A stretch of DNA of 64,000 nt from Mycobacterium decipiens (GCF_963853665.1 NZ_OY970459.1:1054001-1118000), one strand, 5' to 3'. Shown: positions 12,401-21,655, counted from the stretch's first letter. A program made the numbers and translations. The notes: a model not told the origin generated them from the sequence alone.

Positions 12401-13194
12401 CGCGGTGCGGCCCCGGTGAATCGGTGGCCCCGCCGATACCGCTGCTGCCTCAGCGGGTGGACTGCGACAGCGTCGTGGCCCAAGCCGGTGACGAACACGG
12501 TGCGGGCGTTCTGCTCGGCCTCGAGGAGCGTCGGCTGCAGCCGGTCGCCGTTGACTTCGAGCGGCATCCGCATCTGCTGGTTCTGGGCGACAACGAATGC
12601 GGAAAGACGTCCGCGCTGCGGACCCTGTGTCGCGAGATCGTCCGGACCAACACCGCTGCGCGCGCCAAACTGCTCATCGTCGACTTCCGACGTACCCTGC
12701 TGGGCGTCATCGAGTCGGAACATCTTGGCGGCTATGCCATGTCGGCGATGGCGCTGGATGCCTTGCTGCCGAGTCTGGTCGAGCTGCTGCGGGTGCGGAT
12801 GCCCGCTCCGGATGTGAGCCAGGCGCAGCTGCGATCCAGGTCCTGGTGGTCCGGTCCGGACATCTATGTCATCGTCGACGACTACGATATGGTTGCCACC
12901 TCGTCGGGCAACCCACTGTCGATCTTGCTCGAATACTTGCCGCAAGCAAGAGATCTTGGCCTGCACCTGATCGTGGCACGGCGCAGCGGGGGCGCCGCTC
13001 GGGCACTGTTCGAGCCGGTGCTTGCCAGCCTGGGTGACCTGGGCTGCCCGGTGTTACTGATGAGCGGACGCCCGGAGGACGGCGCTCTGTTCGGGTCGAC
13101 CCGCTCCACGCCGCTGCCACCGGGTCGGGGCATCCTGGTCACCCGCACCGGTGACGAGCAACTGGTTCAGGTCGCCTGGAGCCCACCCCGATGA
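9487..13194 (+). CDS. eccC4: ESX-4 motor ATPase EccC4 (three FtsK/SpoIIIE-type ATPase domains)
   Basis: The 1235-residue motor has two membrane helices near residues 35-80, then three P-loop ATPase domains. The Walker A motifs are GATGSGKS (430-437), GAPQTGKS (764-771) and GDNECGKT (1034-1041). Domain 1 has a clear Walker B (IIVDEF near 542). EccC recognises and powers export of Esx heterodimers. In ESX-4 one continuous polypeptide is used, unlike the split EccCa/EccCb of ESX-1. The next gene starts inside its stop codon (ATGA), which indicates coupling. Confidence 0.95.
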   Translation: MTLGPAYATADILVAAPPELPRSEPSSLLVRLLPVVMSAATLGVMATVLLSGSPATRHPTFLAFPMMMLVALVMTAVAGRGRRRGFGIDTDRADYLGYLCGLRGSVIETAAAQHLSLNWTHPDPATLWTLIGGPRMWERRPDESDFCRIRVGVGTQPLATRLVVPQLPPVQRSDPVTVTALRRFLNAHSTIDDAPVAIGLAGVGPVVIDGDVTRVRGLLRAMICQLAVLHSPEELLIAGVISDWSRACWEWLKWLPHNQHPSSSDAVGPARMVYATPAEAQRALAGTAVPHVVVIVDADQRAGGAITGVTTLEVGAGRNSTPLVIRYSGEAETLACPDQMDPEDALACARRLAAYRVGPSGRGISRGLGWADLAGIGEVAAFDPDTLWHNTSHHDRLRVPIGATPAGAPVELDIKEPAERGMGPHGLCVGATGSGKSELLRTVALGMMARNSPEVLNLLLVDFKGGATFLDLAQAPHVAAVITNLADEAPLVARMRDALAGEMNRRQQVLRAAGNFVSVAAYELARRTGARLPCLPTLFIIVDEFSELLSQYPDFADVFLAIGRVGRSLGMHLLLASQRLDEGRLRGLDAHLSYRMCLKTLSASESRNVLGTLDAYQLPGTPGAGLLQSGAGELIRFQTAFVSGPLRRASASAVRAVPLPAVRPFTTRAVEPVTAGAGGSAGGRTDSVLRAVLDRLAGRGPAAHQVWLPPLDTSPRLGALLRDGGPVQGQLAVPIGVVDRPFEQSRTPLTVDLSASAGNVAVVGAPQTGKSTALRTLILALAASHGPGRVQFYCLDFGGGALAGVGELPHVGAVAGRAEPRLVWRMVAELESVVRSREAYFRDHGIDSIARYRQLRATSEADVFGDVFLVIDGWASLRHEYEALEESITALAVQGLSFGVHVVLSASRWAEVRPALRDQIGTRIELRLGDPADSELDRRQAQQVPRNRPGRGLSRDGLHMLIALPDLDGVEPRCGPGESVAPPIPLLPQRVDCDSVVAQAGDEHGAGVLLGLEERRLQPVAVDFERHPHLLVLGDNECGKTSALRTLCREIVRTNTAARAKLLIVDFRRTLLGVIESEHLGGYAMSAMALDALLPSLVELLRVRMPAPDVSQAQLRSRSWWSGPDIYVIVDDYDMVATSSGNPLSILLEYLPQARDLGLHLIVARRSGGAARALFEPVLASLGDLGCPVLLMSGRPEDGALFGSTRSTPLPPGRGILVTRTGDEQLVQVAWSPPR

Positions 13195-14408
13195 ACCCAC
13201 ATCGCGCGGTGATCGAGGCTGGGCCGGGTGCTATTCGCAGATTATGTTGTGACACAAGTGGGTTCGTCAACACAGAGTTGTCCGGGACCGCGCTGGGCGC
13301 GATCGACGACGAGGTGGCGCTGCTGGACGAGCGGCCCGTTGCCGTGGATTCGCTATGGTCGGAGGCGTTGCGGCCATTGGGCTGCGATCATCGCGACGGC
13401 CTGCTCGTCGTGCATCCGTCGTGGTGGTCGGCGTCGCGGGTCGGTGTTCTCACCGCGGCCGCGCGCACGGTGGCCGCGGATGTCGTCGTGCACCCGCGGT
13501 CGTGGCTGCTGAGGCGGGCGGCATCGGATGGGGCAGCGGACGCGACGGTGGTGGAGATCGCCGACCGGCTGGTGATGGTCGCCGGCCCCGAGGTCGTCGC
13601 CCTAGCGCGCCGGACGGAAGCCGAGCCGGTTGCCGAGGAGGTCGCGCGAGTCGTTGCCGGAATGGCGCGGGGCACCACGAGGGTGGTGCTGCTCGACGGG
13701 CCGAGCGCGGTCGCCGGGGCGCAGTCGCTCGCGACATTGATCGCCGATGCGGTGCGGGACACCGGTACCGACGTGGTGGAAATCGATGACGCTTCGCTGG
13801 CGCGATTGGCCGGAACCGCCCAGCCGGCCCGCGATGAGCCCGCTGCGCCTTCGGCGTCGCGGCCCGCCGCTCGGATGCGGGTGCTGACGTTCGCCCGGCT
13901 GGCGGCCGGCGGTGTCGTGCTGGCGGTACTGACGCTGCCGGCCGTGAGCCGCCATGGTGGGACGCCCGTACAGACAGCGCCGACGACATTTCTGGTAGAC
14001 GGCCGGGTGGCGTTGACGGTTCCGGCGAATTGGCCCGCACGGCGGGTGGTCTCCGGTCCCGGTTCGGCGCGGGTGCAGGTCACCTCGCCGTTCGATCCCG
14101 AGGTGGCGTTGCACGTCACGCAATCGCCGGTTCCCGGCGAGACGCTGACCGGCACCGCGCAGCGGTTGCAGCGGGTGATCGACGCGGCACCGGGCGGGGT
14201 GTTCGTCGACTTCAACCCCGCCGACATCAGCGCCGGCCGGCCAGCGGTGACCTATCGCGAGGTCCGCGCCCGACATCAGGTGCGGTGGACGGTCTTGCTC
14301 GACGGGACGGTCCGGATCAGCATCGGTTGCCAGACCGGGCCCGGCGCCGAGGACGCCATTCGCGCCGCGTGTGAGCAGGCCGTGCGATCCGCCCACGCCG
14401 TTGGTTGA
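13191..14408 (+). CDS. Type VII secretion-associated protein, Rv3446c family
   Basis: The 405-residue product is the Rv3446c-type protein found only in ESX-4 loci. It has an N-terminal cytoplasmic part rich in Ala/Val with an actin-like or sugar-kinase-like look (residues 1-210), one membrane helix ([17 protein letters not shown], near 235) and an external C-terminal domain of about 150 residues. Its ATG overlaps the eccC4 stop. It may act as a further membrane subunit of the ESX-4 machine. Molecular function is not established as far as I know. Confidence 0.85.
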   Translation: MNPHRAVIEAGPGAIRRLCCDTSGFVNTELSGTALGAIDDEVALLDERPVAVDSLWSEALRPLGCDHRDGLLVVHPSWWSASRVGVLTAAARTVAADVVVHPRSWLLRRAASDGAADATVVEIADRLVMVAGPEVVALARRTEAEPVAEEVARVVAGMARGTTRVVLLDGPSAVAGAQSLATLIADAVRDTGTDVVEIDDASLARLAGTAQPARDEPAAPSASRPAARMRVLTFARLAAGGVVLAVLTLPAVSRHGGTPVQTAPTTFLVDGRVALTVPANWPARRVVSGPGSARVQVTSPFDPEVALHVTQSPVPGETLTGTAQRLQRVIDAAPGGVFVDFNPADISAGRPAVTYREVRARHQVRWTVLLDGTVRISIGCQTGPGAEDAIRAACEQAVRSAHAVG

Positions 14409-14495
14409 ACCGGGCATGAGCCGATTCGGAGGGAACCAAAAGAGGCTGGCGTCGGTCGTACTTGATATCAGCTCGGTGATCGGGAAGGGGAACAG

Positions 14496-14813
14496 GTGAG
14501 CACACCGAACACGCTGAGCGCCGACTTTGACCTGATGCGTTCGGTCGCGGGCAGCACGGACACCCGCAACGAGGAGATCCGGGCGATGCTGCAGGCATTC
14601 ATCGGCCGCATGAGCGCTCTGCCGCCGTCGGTGTGGGGTGGGCTCGCGGCGGTGCGGTTCAAGGACGTGGTGGATCGCTGGAACGCCGAGTCGACGAGGC
14701 TCTACCACGTCCTGCACGCGATCGCCGAAACTATCCGGCACAACGAGGCCGCGCTGCGGGAAGCCGGCCAACACCATGCACATCAGGTCGCCGCCTCCGG
14801 CGGCGACCTGTAA
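14496..14813 (+). CDS. esxU: WXG100-family ESX-4 substrate EsxU
   Basis: This 105-residue helix-turn-helix protein starts at a GTG preceded by GGGAAGGGG. The WXG turn is WGG in [13 protein letters not shown]. It is followed 22 bp later by esxT, and the two are expected to form the ESX-4 exported heterodimer. Length is the same as recalled for Rv3445c. The gap of 87 bp after the Rv3446c-type gene contains TTGGTT...AACCAA, so a separate promoter is possible. Confidence 0.92.
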   Translation: MSTPNTLSADFDLMRSVAGSTDTRNEEIRAMLQAFIGRMSALPPSVWGGLAAVRFKDVVDRWNAESTRLYHVLHAIAETIRHNEAALREAGQHHAHQVAASGGDL

Positions 14814-14835
14814 TCGAGGGGGATCAGCCTTGGAT

Positions 14836-15138
14836 ATGAATGCAGACCCGGTGTTGTCGTACAACTTTGACGCAATCGAATACTCCGTTCGCCAGGAGAT
14901 CCACACCACCTCGGCCCGTTTCAATGCCGCCCTCGAGGAGCTGAGGTCGCAGATCGCGCCGTTGCAGCAGCTCTGGACGCGGGAAGCGGCCGCCGCATAC
15001 CACGCCGAGCAGCTCAAGTGGCACCAGGCGGCCACCGCGCTCAACGAGATCCTGGTCGACCTGGGAAACGCGGTCCGCGACGGCGCCGACGACGTGGCGC
15101 ATGCCGACCGGCGGGCGGCCGGGGCCTGGGCGCGCTAG
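14836..15138 (+). CDS. esxT: WXG100-family ESX-4 substrate EsxT
   Basis: The 100-residue protein is nearly identical to the M. tuberculosis EsxT I recall (MNADPVLSYNFDAIEYSVRQ at the N-terminus). The turn has LW followed by TRE rather than a strict W-x-G, a known relaxed form. I chose the ATG at 14836; a TTG at 14830 is also in frame. A 15-bp perfect hairpin 28 bp downstream ends the ESX-4 transcript. Confidence 0.93.
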   Translation: MNADPVLSYNFDAIEYSVRQEIHTTSARFNAALEELRSQIAPLQQLWTREAAAAYHAEQLKWHQAATALNEILVDLGNAVRDGADDVAHADRRAAGAWAR

Positions 15139-15166
15139 CCGCGGCATCCGGACCGCTCTACAGACC

Positions 15167-15207
15167 CTGTGTGGTCCCGACAGGGGAGAGCCGTCGGGAC
15201 CACACAG
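15167..15207. terminator. Bidirectional hairpin between esxT and the methyltransferase gene
   Basis: A perfect 15-bp inverted repeat, CTGTGTGGTCCCGAC at 15167-15181 and its complement at 15193-15207, has an 11-base loop. The right arm ends one base before the stop codon of the convergent methyltransferase gene. Neither side has a long T tract, as is usual in mycobacterial terminators. Confidence 0.8.
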
Positions 15208-15972
15208 TTACTGTTGGTGACCGACGGCGAAGACGCGGCGGAAATCAAACAACGTGCCGCGTGGCCCAGCTGGATAGGCGTGCCGCAGTTCGGCTTTCAG
15301 CTCGGCGGTGAACTCCTCGGCGTCGTTGGGCGTCAATACGGCTAGCAACGGGCGCAAAGCGGTGCCGCGCATCCATTCCAGCACCGGATCCTCGCCGGCC
15401 AGCACATGCCGATAGGTGGTCTCCCAGACGTCGGCCACCATCCCGGCGTCGAGCAGGGCGTCGGCATACGAATCCACGGTGCCGGCCCAGTTCCTATGGT
15501 CGACAGCGCTGTGCAATTCGCGGGCCCAGCGCTGGCTGCTTGCGAGCGAGCGCATCAAGGTATAGCCCGGAGCGTCGAAATTGCCGGGTACCTGCACTGC
15601 CAGCCAACCGTCGCTGGGCAGCGTCCTCGCCCACCTGCTCATCAGTTCCTGATGGTGCGGAACCCATTGCAGCGCGGCGTTGCTCACCACGACGTCGACG
15701 TCTGCGTTGGGTTGCCAGGCGGCGGCATCACCCACCGAGAACGACACGCCCGGCACGTCGGCGGCCGCGGCGATCATCTCCGGGGACGAGTCGATCCCCT
15801 CCACCCTGGCATCGGGCCAGCGTCTGGCCAGTAGGCCAGTCAGATACCCCGGCCCGCATCCGATGTCGACTACGTGTCGCGGTGCGATGGCCATGATCCG
15901 TGCCGTCAGATCCAGGAATGCGCGGTTTCGTTCGTTTGCGAATCGACCGTACTGTGCAGGATCCCATCGCAT
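15208..15972 (-). CDS. tam: SAM-dependent methyltransferase, trans-aconitate 2-methyltransferase-like
   Basis: The 254-residue product starts MRWDPAQYGRFANERNRAF, the Tam-type N-terminus that closes over the substrate. Motif I is VVDIGCGPGYLTG, motif II EGIDSSPEM and motif post-I VVSNAALQWVPHH. Trans-aconitate methyltransferase methyl-esterifies spontaneously formed trans-aconitate, relieving aconitase inhibition. The C-terminal RGTLFDFRRVFAVG also fits Tam. M. tuberculosis has a different tam far away (Rv0294) and nothing between esxT and rplM, as I recall. It is convergent to ESX-4 and divergent from rplM. Confidence 0.75.
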   Translation of the reverse strand: MRWDPAQYGRFANERNRAFLDLTARIMAIAPRHVVDIGCGPGYLTGLLARRWPDARVEGIDSSPEMIAAAADVPGVSFSVGDAAAWQPNADVDVVVSNAALQWVPHHQELMSRWARTLPSDGWLAVQVPGNFDAPGYTLMRSLASSQRWARELHSAVDHRNWAGTVDSYADALLDAGMVADVWETTYRHVLAGEDPVLEWMRGTALRPLLAVLTPNDAEEFTAELKAELRHAYPAGPRGTLFDFRRVFAVGHQQ

Positions 15973-16191
15973 CGGCTAACCCTATCCGCCCCTATCGGCT
16001 GGCTCGCACCGCCAGTGCGGGCCGACGGACGTTTTGACCTGCACGGATACTCGTCGGTAAGCTGCTCCGTTGGCGTGCGGATAAACCGGGGCCTCGGGTC
16101 AACGTCGGTCGCCGAGACCAACCCCGCCGTAGCCGCCTGACCGGCACCCGGGCCACCCCGGGATCCATCGAGAGAAAAGAAGGTAAGCGCT

Positions 16192-16635
16192 GTGCCTACG
16201 TACGCGCCCAAGGCGGGTGACACCACGCGATCGTGGTACGTCATCGACGCCACGGACGTGGTGCTTGGCCGCCTTGCCGTCGCAGCGGCCAACCTGCTGC
16301 GCGGCAAGCACAAGCCGACGTTCGCTCCCAACGTCGATGGCGGTGACTTCGTCATCGTTATCAACGCCGACAAGGTCGCCATCAGCGGCGACAAACTGCG
16401 AAGCAAGATGGCTTACCGCCACTCGGGATACCCCGGCGGCCTGCACAAGCGCACGATCGGCGAGTTGATGCAACGCCATCCCGACCGCGTGGTGGAGAAA
16501 GCGATCGTTGGCATGCTGCCCAAGAACAAGCTCAGCCGCCAGATCCAGCGCAAGCTTCGCGTCTACGCAGGCCCGGAGCATCCACACACCGCCCAGCAGC
16601 CGGTTCCGTTCGAGATCAAGCAGGTGGCGCAATGA
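16192..16635 (+). CDS. rplM: 50S ribosomal protein L13
   Basis: The 147-residue product has the L13 hallmarks [15 protein letters not shown] and [10 protein letters not shown]...[11 protein letters not shown]. It starts at a GTG, with the ribosome binding site AGAAGG about 10 bases upstream. L13 is an early assembly protein of the large subunit. The rpsI ATG overlaps the rplM stop (ATGA), so L13 and S9 are made in equal amounts. The 219 bp upstream of it carry the promoter. Confidence 0.97.
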   Translation: MPTYAPKAGDTTRSWYVIDATDVVLGRLAVAAANLLRGKHKPTFAPNVDGGDFVIVINADKVAISGDKLRSKMAYRHSGYPGGLHKRTIGELMQRHPDRVVEKAIVGMLPKNKLSRQIQRKLRVYAGPEHPHTAQQPVPFEIKQVAQ

Positions 16636-17111
16636 CAGAAACCACCCCGGCTCTGGAAGCCCCAGAAGCCCCGGCAGCTCCCGCCGAGGACACGGCTGCC
16701 CCCCATGGTGAATCGTTCGTGCTCGACCGGCCCATCCAGACCGTCGGCCGCCGCAAGGAGGCCGTGGTTCGGGTGCGGCTGGTGCCCGGCACCGGCAAGT
16801 TCGATCTCAACGGCCGCAGCCTGGCGGACTACTTCCCGAACAAGGTGCACCAGCAGCTGATCAAGGCTCCCCTGGTCACTGTCGAGCGGGAGGAAAGCTT
16901 CGACATCTTTGCCCACCTCAACGGTGGCGGCCCGTCGGGTCAGGCCGGTGCGCTGCGCCTGGGTATCGCCCGGGCATTGATCTTGGCATCGCCAGAGGAC
17001 CGGCCCGCGCTGAAGAAGGCCGGCTTCTTGACCCGTGATCCACGCGCCACCGAGCGCAAGAAGTACGGCCTGAAGAAGGCCCGCAAGGCGCCGCAGTACA
17101 GCAAGCGCTGA
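16632..17111 (+). CDS. rpsI: 30S ribosomal protein S9
   Basis: The 159-residue product has an acidic, Pro/Ala-rich N-terminal extension (residues 1-34) typical of actinobacterial S9, then the S9 core starting at [14 protein letters not shown]. The C-terminal tail ends [12 protein letters not shown], whose terminal SKR reaches the P-site tRNA. It follows rplM with a 4-bp overlap. A large hairpin begins four bases after the stop. Confidence 0.97.
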   Translation: MTETTPALEAPEAPAAPAEDTAAPHGESFVLDRPIQTVGRRKEAVVRVRLVPGTGKFDLNGRSLADYFPNKVHQQLIKAPLVTVEREESFDIFAHLNGGGPSGQAGALRLGIARALILASPEDRPALKKAGFLTRDPRATERKKYGLKKARKAPQYSKR

Positions 17112-17114
17112 CAT

Positions 17115-17197
17115 CACTTTTGGGCCGCGAGCGTGCATCGTTGTACGCGTTCTTCGGCGTGTCGGCGGACGAACACGCACGTTCGCGGCCAAAAGTG
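17115..17197 (+). terminator. Long hairpin downstream of rpsI (GAGCGTG-type mycobacterial terminator)
   Basis: The arm 17115-17136 (CACTTTTG...GAGCGTGC) pairs with 17177-17197 (GCACGTTCGCGG...AAGTG) over about 21 bp with one bulge and one G-U. The 40-base loop holds a small GTTC/GAAC sub-stem. The CGAGCGTG...CACGTTCG core is shared with the hairpin at 58809-58874 and recalls the TRIT class of mycobacterial intrinsic terminators. It separates rpsI from glmM. Confidence 0.7.
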
Positions 17198-17236
17198 GGT
17201 ATGTACACAGCCGTCAACTGTGAAAGGTTTGTCCGC

Positions 17237-18574
17237 ATGGGTCGACTATTCGGCACCGATGGTGTGCGCGGCGTCGCCAATCGTGAGTTGACCGCGGAGC
17301 TGGCGCTGGCGCTGGGCGCCGCGGCGGCGCGACGCTTGACGAGGTCGGGCGCACCGGGCCGGCGCATCGCCGTTATTGGTCGCGATCCGCGGGCCAGCGG
17401 CGAAATGCTGGAGGCCGCCGTGATCGCCGGCCTGACCAGTGAGGGCGTCGACGCGTTGCGGATCGGGGTGCTCCCGACCCCTGCGGTGGCCTACCTGACC
17501 GGCGCCTACGACGCCGACTTCGGGGTGATGATCTCGGCGTCGCACAACCCGATGCCCGACAACGGCATCAAGATCTTCGGGCCCGGCGGCCACAAACTGG
17601 ACGACGACACCGAGGATCAGATCGAGAACCTGGTCGCGGCTGGACCCGGGTTGCGCCCGGCCGGCGCGGGGATTGGCCGTGTCATCGACGCCGAGGACGC
17701 GATGGAACGCTACCTGCGCCACGTGGGCAAGGCCGGCACCATCGGCCTTGACGGCCTGACCGTGGTCGTCGATTGTGCTCATGGCGCGGCGTCGTCGGCG
17801 GCCCCGCGCGCGTACCGAGCGGCCGGTGCCCGGGTGATCGCGATCAACGCCGACCCCAATGGGCGCAACATCAACGACGGCTGTGGATCGACTCACCTGG
17901 ACCCGCTGCGGGCAGCGGTCCTCGCCCACCGCGCCGACCTGGGCCTGGCTCACGATGGAGACGCCGACCGGTGCCTGGCCGTCGACGCCAGCGGTGCACT
18001 CGTCGACGGCGACGCCATCATGGTGGTGCTGGCGCTGGCGATGAAAGAGGCCGGTGAACTGGCCTCCGACACGCTGGTCGCCACCGTGATGAGCAACCTC
18101 GGGCTGCACCTGGCCATGCGCGCGGCCGGCGTTACCGTGCGTACCACCGGAGTGGGCGACCGCTACGTCTTGGAGGAGTTGCGGGCCGGCGAGTACAGCC
18201 TCGGCGGCGAGCAATCCGGTCACATCGTGATGCCCGCGCTGGGCTCCACCGGCGACGGCATCGTCACCGGCCTGCGGTTGATGGCTCGCATGGTGCAGAC
18301 CGGTTCGTCGCTGTCCGCCCTGGCGTCGGCGATGCAGACGTTGCCGCAGGTGCTGGTTAACGTGGAGGTTGGCGACAAGGCCAGTGCCGCCGCGGCGCCC
18401 TCGGTCCAGGCTGCGGTCAGCCAGGCGCAAGCGGAGCTGGGTCACACCGGTCGAATCCTGTTGCGCCCGTCCGGAACCGAGCCGATGATCCGGGTGATGG
18501 TGGAGGCGGCCGACGAGGATGTCGCCCGGCGGTTGGCCACCGCTGTCGCAGATGCGGTGAGCACCGCGCGCTAG
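17237..18574 (+). CDS. glmM: Phosphoglucosamine mutase
   Basis: GlmM converts glucosamine-6-phosphate to glucosamine-1-phosphate, the second step toward UDP-GlcNAc for peptidoglycan and arabinogalactan linker synthesis. The frame is open from 17120, but the ATG at 17237 ([15 protein letters not shown]), with GAAAGG 10-15 bases upstream, fits the family and gives 445 residues. The phosphoserine loop is [12 protein letters not shown], the metal loop DGDADR and the sugar/phosphate loop [12 protein letters not shown]. glmS, the preceding step, is 6 kb downstream. Confidence 0.96.
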   Translation: MGRLFGTDGVRGVANRELTAELALALGAAAARRLTRSGAPGRRIAVIGRDPRASGEMLEAAVIAGLTSEGVDALRIGVLPTPAVAYLTGAYDADFGVMISASHNPMPDNGIKIFGPGGHKLDDDTEDQIENLVAAGPGLRPAGAGIGRVIDAEDAMERYLRHVGKAGTIGLDGLTVVVDCAHGAASSAAPRAYRAAGARVIAINADPNGRNINDGCGSTHLDPLRAAVLAHRADLGLAHDGDADRCLAVDASGALVDGDAIMVVLALAMKEAGELASDTLVATVMSNLGLHLAMRAAGVTVRTTGVGDRYVLEELRAGEYSLGGEQSGHIVMPALGSTGDGIVTGLRLMARMVQTGSSLSALASAMQTLPQVLVNVEVGDKASAAAAPSVQAAVSQAQAELGHTGRILLRPSGTEPMIRVMVEAADEDVARRLATAVADAVSTAR

Positions 18575-18621
18575 CCCGACAATGCCGGAACCCCGACGCG
18601 GCGCGGGGCGTCCAAGTAGGC

Positions 18622-18933
18622 ATGAGACCCGATAGCCCAATGGGCACCGGCATAGACGTGGCGGCGGTGTATGCGGTTGCCGACCGGTTTTGCGCTGCCG
18701 CCGAACTTATCGACGACGCCGTAGGCAATCACCTGGCGAGGCTCGCGTTCGGCGGAGCCTGCGCAGGGCGTGGATACGCCCCGCGCGGCGACGCGTTGCG
18801 CCGCGGGCTGGACCGGCTGGCGGGCGAGTTGTCACAGTGGTCGCGGGCGGCCGTCGAGATCGCGGTCGCGCTGCGGGCCGGCGCCAACCGCTATGGCGAC
18901 GCCGACCGCGATGCCGCTGCGCGGATCGCATGA
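18622..18933 (+). CDS. Small EspC-like protein (Rv3440c type)
   Basis: The 103-residue product has a small helical hairpin character, and near the C-terminus NRYGDADRDAAARIA. This resembles the tail of EspC-family (DUF2580) secretion partners, and YGDAD fits the YxxxD/E type VII export signal. In M. tuberculosis Rv3440c has the same length and is annotated as hypothetical. Its stop overlaps the start of the next gene (ATGA), so the two proteins are probably made as a pair. Secretion is inferred, not shown. Confidence 0.75.
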   Translation: MRPDSPMGTGIDVAAVYAVADRFCAAAELIDDAVGNHLARLAFGGACAGRGYAPRGDALRRGLDRLAGELSQWSRAAVEIAVALRAGANRYGDADRDAAARIA

Positions 18934-20300
18934 CCGGTGCTGACCGGTGGGACGTCGCCGGACGTCTCGCCGAGGGGCGGCCCGCCGTCGAGCACACGCA
19001 AAGCTACGTGCGGGCATGTCAGCTGGTTGGCTACCAACATCCCGACCTGACCTCGCACCCCGCCCAGATCCGCGACTGGTACGACGGCGAAGACGGACTT
19101 GACCTGCACACACTCGACGGCGACTGCGCGCGGCTACGGGCTGCGGGCACTGTGCTCACGGAGGCGCTGCGGATCCAGCGCAGCCAGATCGCCGCGCTGG
19201 CCGCGGCATGGACGGGATCGGGAGCCGACGCCGCGGGTCACTTTCTGCAGCGTCATTGGGAGGCCGGAAACATAGTGGCCAGCGAGGTCCGCGCGGCGGC
19301 CCAACGGTGCGAATCGCTGCGCGACAAGCTATGGCACCTGGTCGACGCCAAGGTCGCGACGGCCATCGCGATTGACGATCGAACTGTGGCGCAGCGGCCG
19401 GCATGGTTGGCCGCCGCCGCTGCGGTCACAAGCGGGGTTGCGGATCGGTCCGCGGCCGACGAACTGGTTCGTCAACAGATAACGCCGTACGTGGACAACG
19501 ATATTCGCGCTGATTGGCTGACCGCGATGCGTTCGACAACGGCCGGGATGGCGGCGTCCTACGACGTGGTCACCGACCGGTTGGCCACCGCCCCGCGACC
19601 GCATTTTGAGATTCCGGGCGATCTCGGGCCCAGCCGCCAACCTTTCCTGTCGCCGCTGCCGATTCAACCGCCCGCGGCGGCGGTGGCACCGGCGGCTGCC
19701 CTGCCTGCGCCTTCGCCGGAACCAGCGCCGGCGATGCCCCCGCCGCCGGCGATTCCTTCGGATTTGGCAGCCGCGCCGGGTTATGCGTCCACGCCCGCGG
19801 GTGCCGGCACTGCCGCTGGTCTTGGCGATGTTGGCGGCGCCGACGGCCTGGGCGGGCTTGCAGGGCTTGCCAGTCGGATCGTCCAGGCGATGGATAGCCT
19901 GCTGGGTTCGCCCACCGAACAGCTCGGGGATCCGTTGGCAGCTAACAATCCGCCGGGCGCCCTGGATTTCGACGACGAGGATGCGACCGACGACGCGGAC
20001 GACAAAGACGATCCCGAGCCGGAAAGAGCTGACGAATCCGAAACTGGCGACGAGTCGGAGGAGCCCGACGCGGCAGCGGTGGCCGAAGAGGCCGAGGAAC
20101 CTAAGCCCGGGGCTGACATCACCGAGGAGGCCGCAATGGCATCGGTCGGCGAACCGCCGCCGACCGATGTGCCGCCGGTCGCCGAACCGCCGCCGCCGGC
20201 TGTGCCGCCGCTGGTGAACGGGTCACCCCCTCACCCACCCTCCGAGGGATCGACCCCATGTGAGATCGCCGCGGATGAGCTTCCGCAGGCAGGGCCGTGA
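18930..20300 (+). CDS. Ala/Pro-rich WXG-like protein with acidic tail (Rv3439c type)
   Basis: The frame is open from 18690, but the ATG at 18930 overlaps the previous stop and gives 456 residues. Residues 1-215 are helical, with AAAWTGSGADAAGHFLQRHW near residue 90, a WXG-like turn. Then come a Pro/Ala-rich stretch (225-300), a Gly-rich segment (300-330), a strongly acidic run (DDEDATDDADDKDD near 365) and proline repeats. The last residues contain CEIAADELPQ. The plan resembles large Esp substrates of type VII systems such as EspB, EspE or EspK. No known function; it probably partners the small gene upstream. Confidence 0.72.
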   Translation: MTGADRWDVAGRLAEGRPAVEHTQSYVRACQLVGYQHPDLTSHPAQIRDWYDGEDGLDLHTLDGDCARLRAAGTVLTEALRIQRSQIAALAAAWTGSGADAAGHFLQRHWEAGNIVASEVRAAAQRCESLRDKLWHLVDAKVATAIAIDDRTVAQRPAWLAAAAAVTSGVADRSAADELVRQQITPYVDNDIRADWLTAMRSTTAGMAASYDVVTDRLATAPRPHFEIPGDLGPSRQPFLSPLPIQPPAAAVAPAAALPAPSPEPAPAMPPPPAIPSDLAAAPGYASTPAGAGTAAGLGDVGGADGLGGLAGLASRIVQAMDSLLGSPTEQLGDPLAANNPPGALDFDDEDATDDADDKDDPEPERADESETGDESEEPDAAAVAEEAEEPKPGADITEEAAMASVGEPPPTDVPPVAEPPPPAVPPLVNGSPPHPPSEGSTPCEIAADELPQAGP

Positions 20301-20489
20301 CAGGTCAGGAAGGCGGCACCGACCAAGCGGTAGCCCGCAGCCCCGAAAGGCCAGCGCTGAGGACGGCGACAGCGCTTTTTGCATCATGGCCGCGAACGCT
20401 TATCTGTACGACGCAGTCTGGTCGTTCCGTTTGAGCCTTTCGCGCCGTTGACGACATGTGCAGTCCGCAGGCCGGGGGCCGTTGCCTGA

Positions 20490-20745
20490 TATACATCTAG
20501 CCCACTGCTGACGGCCCGGCCGATCCATGACGACCGCGGTCTCGCGGGCACCCGCCGGCACCGCCGAGCGCCTCGGGCACCCGCAGCCCCGCTACTCCAA
20601 GGTCGGCGGCCAGCGTGCGCCAAATCGCCGAAAAGCCTTTCGGCGCCATGTCGTAAGCCTGGGTTACCAATTCCGGCGGGCATCGGTCGGCGAAAAGTTG
20701 TCGAATGCTGTACGGCAACGCGTCCTCGGTATCCGAGTACAACAA
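20490..20745 (-). pseudogene. Decayed acyl-CoA dehydrogenase, N-terminal fragment with frameshift
   Basis: Read from the ATG at 20745, the minus strand gives SIRQLFADRCPPELVTQAYD and then WRTLAADLGVAGLRVPEALG, the helical N-terminal domain of mycobacterial FadE-type acyl-CoA dehydrogenases. Near 20550-20560 the frame breaks: the expected GARETAVVM continues in another frame, then similarity stops. About 80 of roughly 350 codons remain. There is no such gene here in M. tuberculosis, as I recall. The rest of the 20301-20971 gap shows no intact gene. Confidence 0.6.
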
Positions 20746-20756
20746 GTTCGCGGCGC

Positions 20757-20942
20757 TTACCTGTCCAAATCCTTCCAGGCGACGTCCTTGTCGACGCGGT
20801 GCTCGCTCGCGACCAAGCCAGATGCCAGATGGGCAGGTCGCATATAAACTACCCGCGGCTCTGACCGGCGATTCCAGGTCAGCGCCCCGAACTGCGTGAC
20901 ACCACGCGGTAGCTCGCGTCGCCGCAGGCTGCCAGCGATCAC
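20757..20942 (-). pseudogene. Possible C-terminal tail of a gene upstream of the decayed dehydrogenase
   Basis: An open minus-strand frame ends (TAA at 20757) just 11 bases before the dehydrogenase fragment's ATG and carries ASEHRVDKDVAWKDLDR at its end. The tight spacing is typical of operonic fadE pairs. Its 5' part is missing, replaced by the promoter region of the cyclase gene. I cannot name the family, so this is a weak call. Confidence 0.3.
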
Positions 20943-20971
20943 GCTGATTAGAGGAGGGACAACCTCACGTC

Positions 20972-21655
20972 ATGATTGACCTGACCATGCCGATCCGGGA
21001 GAACGACGGCCGTTACACGTCGCGAAACACGTTCTATTCCGAGCCGCACACCTTTGAAGAACACGGCGTTCAGTCATCCACGTTCAAAATGTTTGCGCAC
21101 TTTGGCACACACGTAGATGCGCCGCGTCATTTCATCCGCGGGGGCACCACAATCGATCAAGTAGCGCCGCAGCGGCTTATGGGCCGCGGCGCGGTCTTTG
21201 ATCTCTCAGACTTCACTACGTATCGGGCGATTGACGCCAACGTGCTGGCCGATCGTGATCCGGGACTCGCCACGAATGACATCGCGATCCTGCGTACCGA
21301 TTGGACAGATCGTATGTGGGGGGCAACAGAGTTTCTGACCGCGGCGCCGTTCCTGTCTGCCGATGGTGCTCGCTGGCTCGTCGACAAAGGCATCAAGGCC
21401 GTCGTATATGACTTTCCGGAGGAAGAGATCATCAGAAATGAAGGCTGGAACGGCAAGGATGCCGTGGTCCACCACACCATCCTGGGCAATGACATCTACA
21501 ACATCGAGTACGTTGTCAACCTAGCCCGCGTAGCAAGCCCATTCGTAGGGCTCATCGCGACACCGCTTCCTCTTGTCGGCCTCGACGGTGCGCCTGCGCG
21601 CGTGCTGGCATTCGAGGGTCAGGACGCCGTCGATTTCTTCGCGACAGCCTCATGA
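20972..21655 (+). CDS. Metal-dependent cyclase-family hydrolase (kynurenine formamidase-like)
   Basis: The 227-residue product has the signature HFGTHVDAPRHF (near residues 48-59), the HxGTHxDxPxH metal-binding motif of the cyclase/arylformamidase family. A second conserved segment, VVYDFPEEE, and the DIYNIEYVVNL region follow. Family members cut amide or lactone bonds using Mn or Zn. A strong ribosome binding site, AGAGGAGGG at 20950-20958, lies 13 bases before the ATG. Codon use is less GC-biased than its neighbours, suggesting transfer. It has no operon partner, so the substrate is unknown. Confidence 0.8.
   Translation: MIDLTMPIRENDGRYTSRNTFYSEPHTFEEHGVQSSTFKMFAHFGTHVDAPRHFIRGGTTIDQVAPQRLMGRGAVFDLSDFTTYRAIDANVLADRDPGLATNDIAILRTDWTDRMWGATEFLTAAPFLSADGARWLVDKGIKAVVYDFPEEEIIRNEGWNGKDAVVHHTILGNDIYNIEYVVNLARVASPFVGLIATPLPLVGLDGAPARVLAFEGQDAVDFFATAS

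Noticed and set aside
17246..18640. 464-codon open frame on the minus strand opposite glmM
   Set aside because: It mirrors the GC-rich third codon positions of glmM, has no family motif, and glmM is certain.
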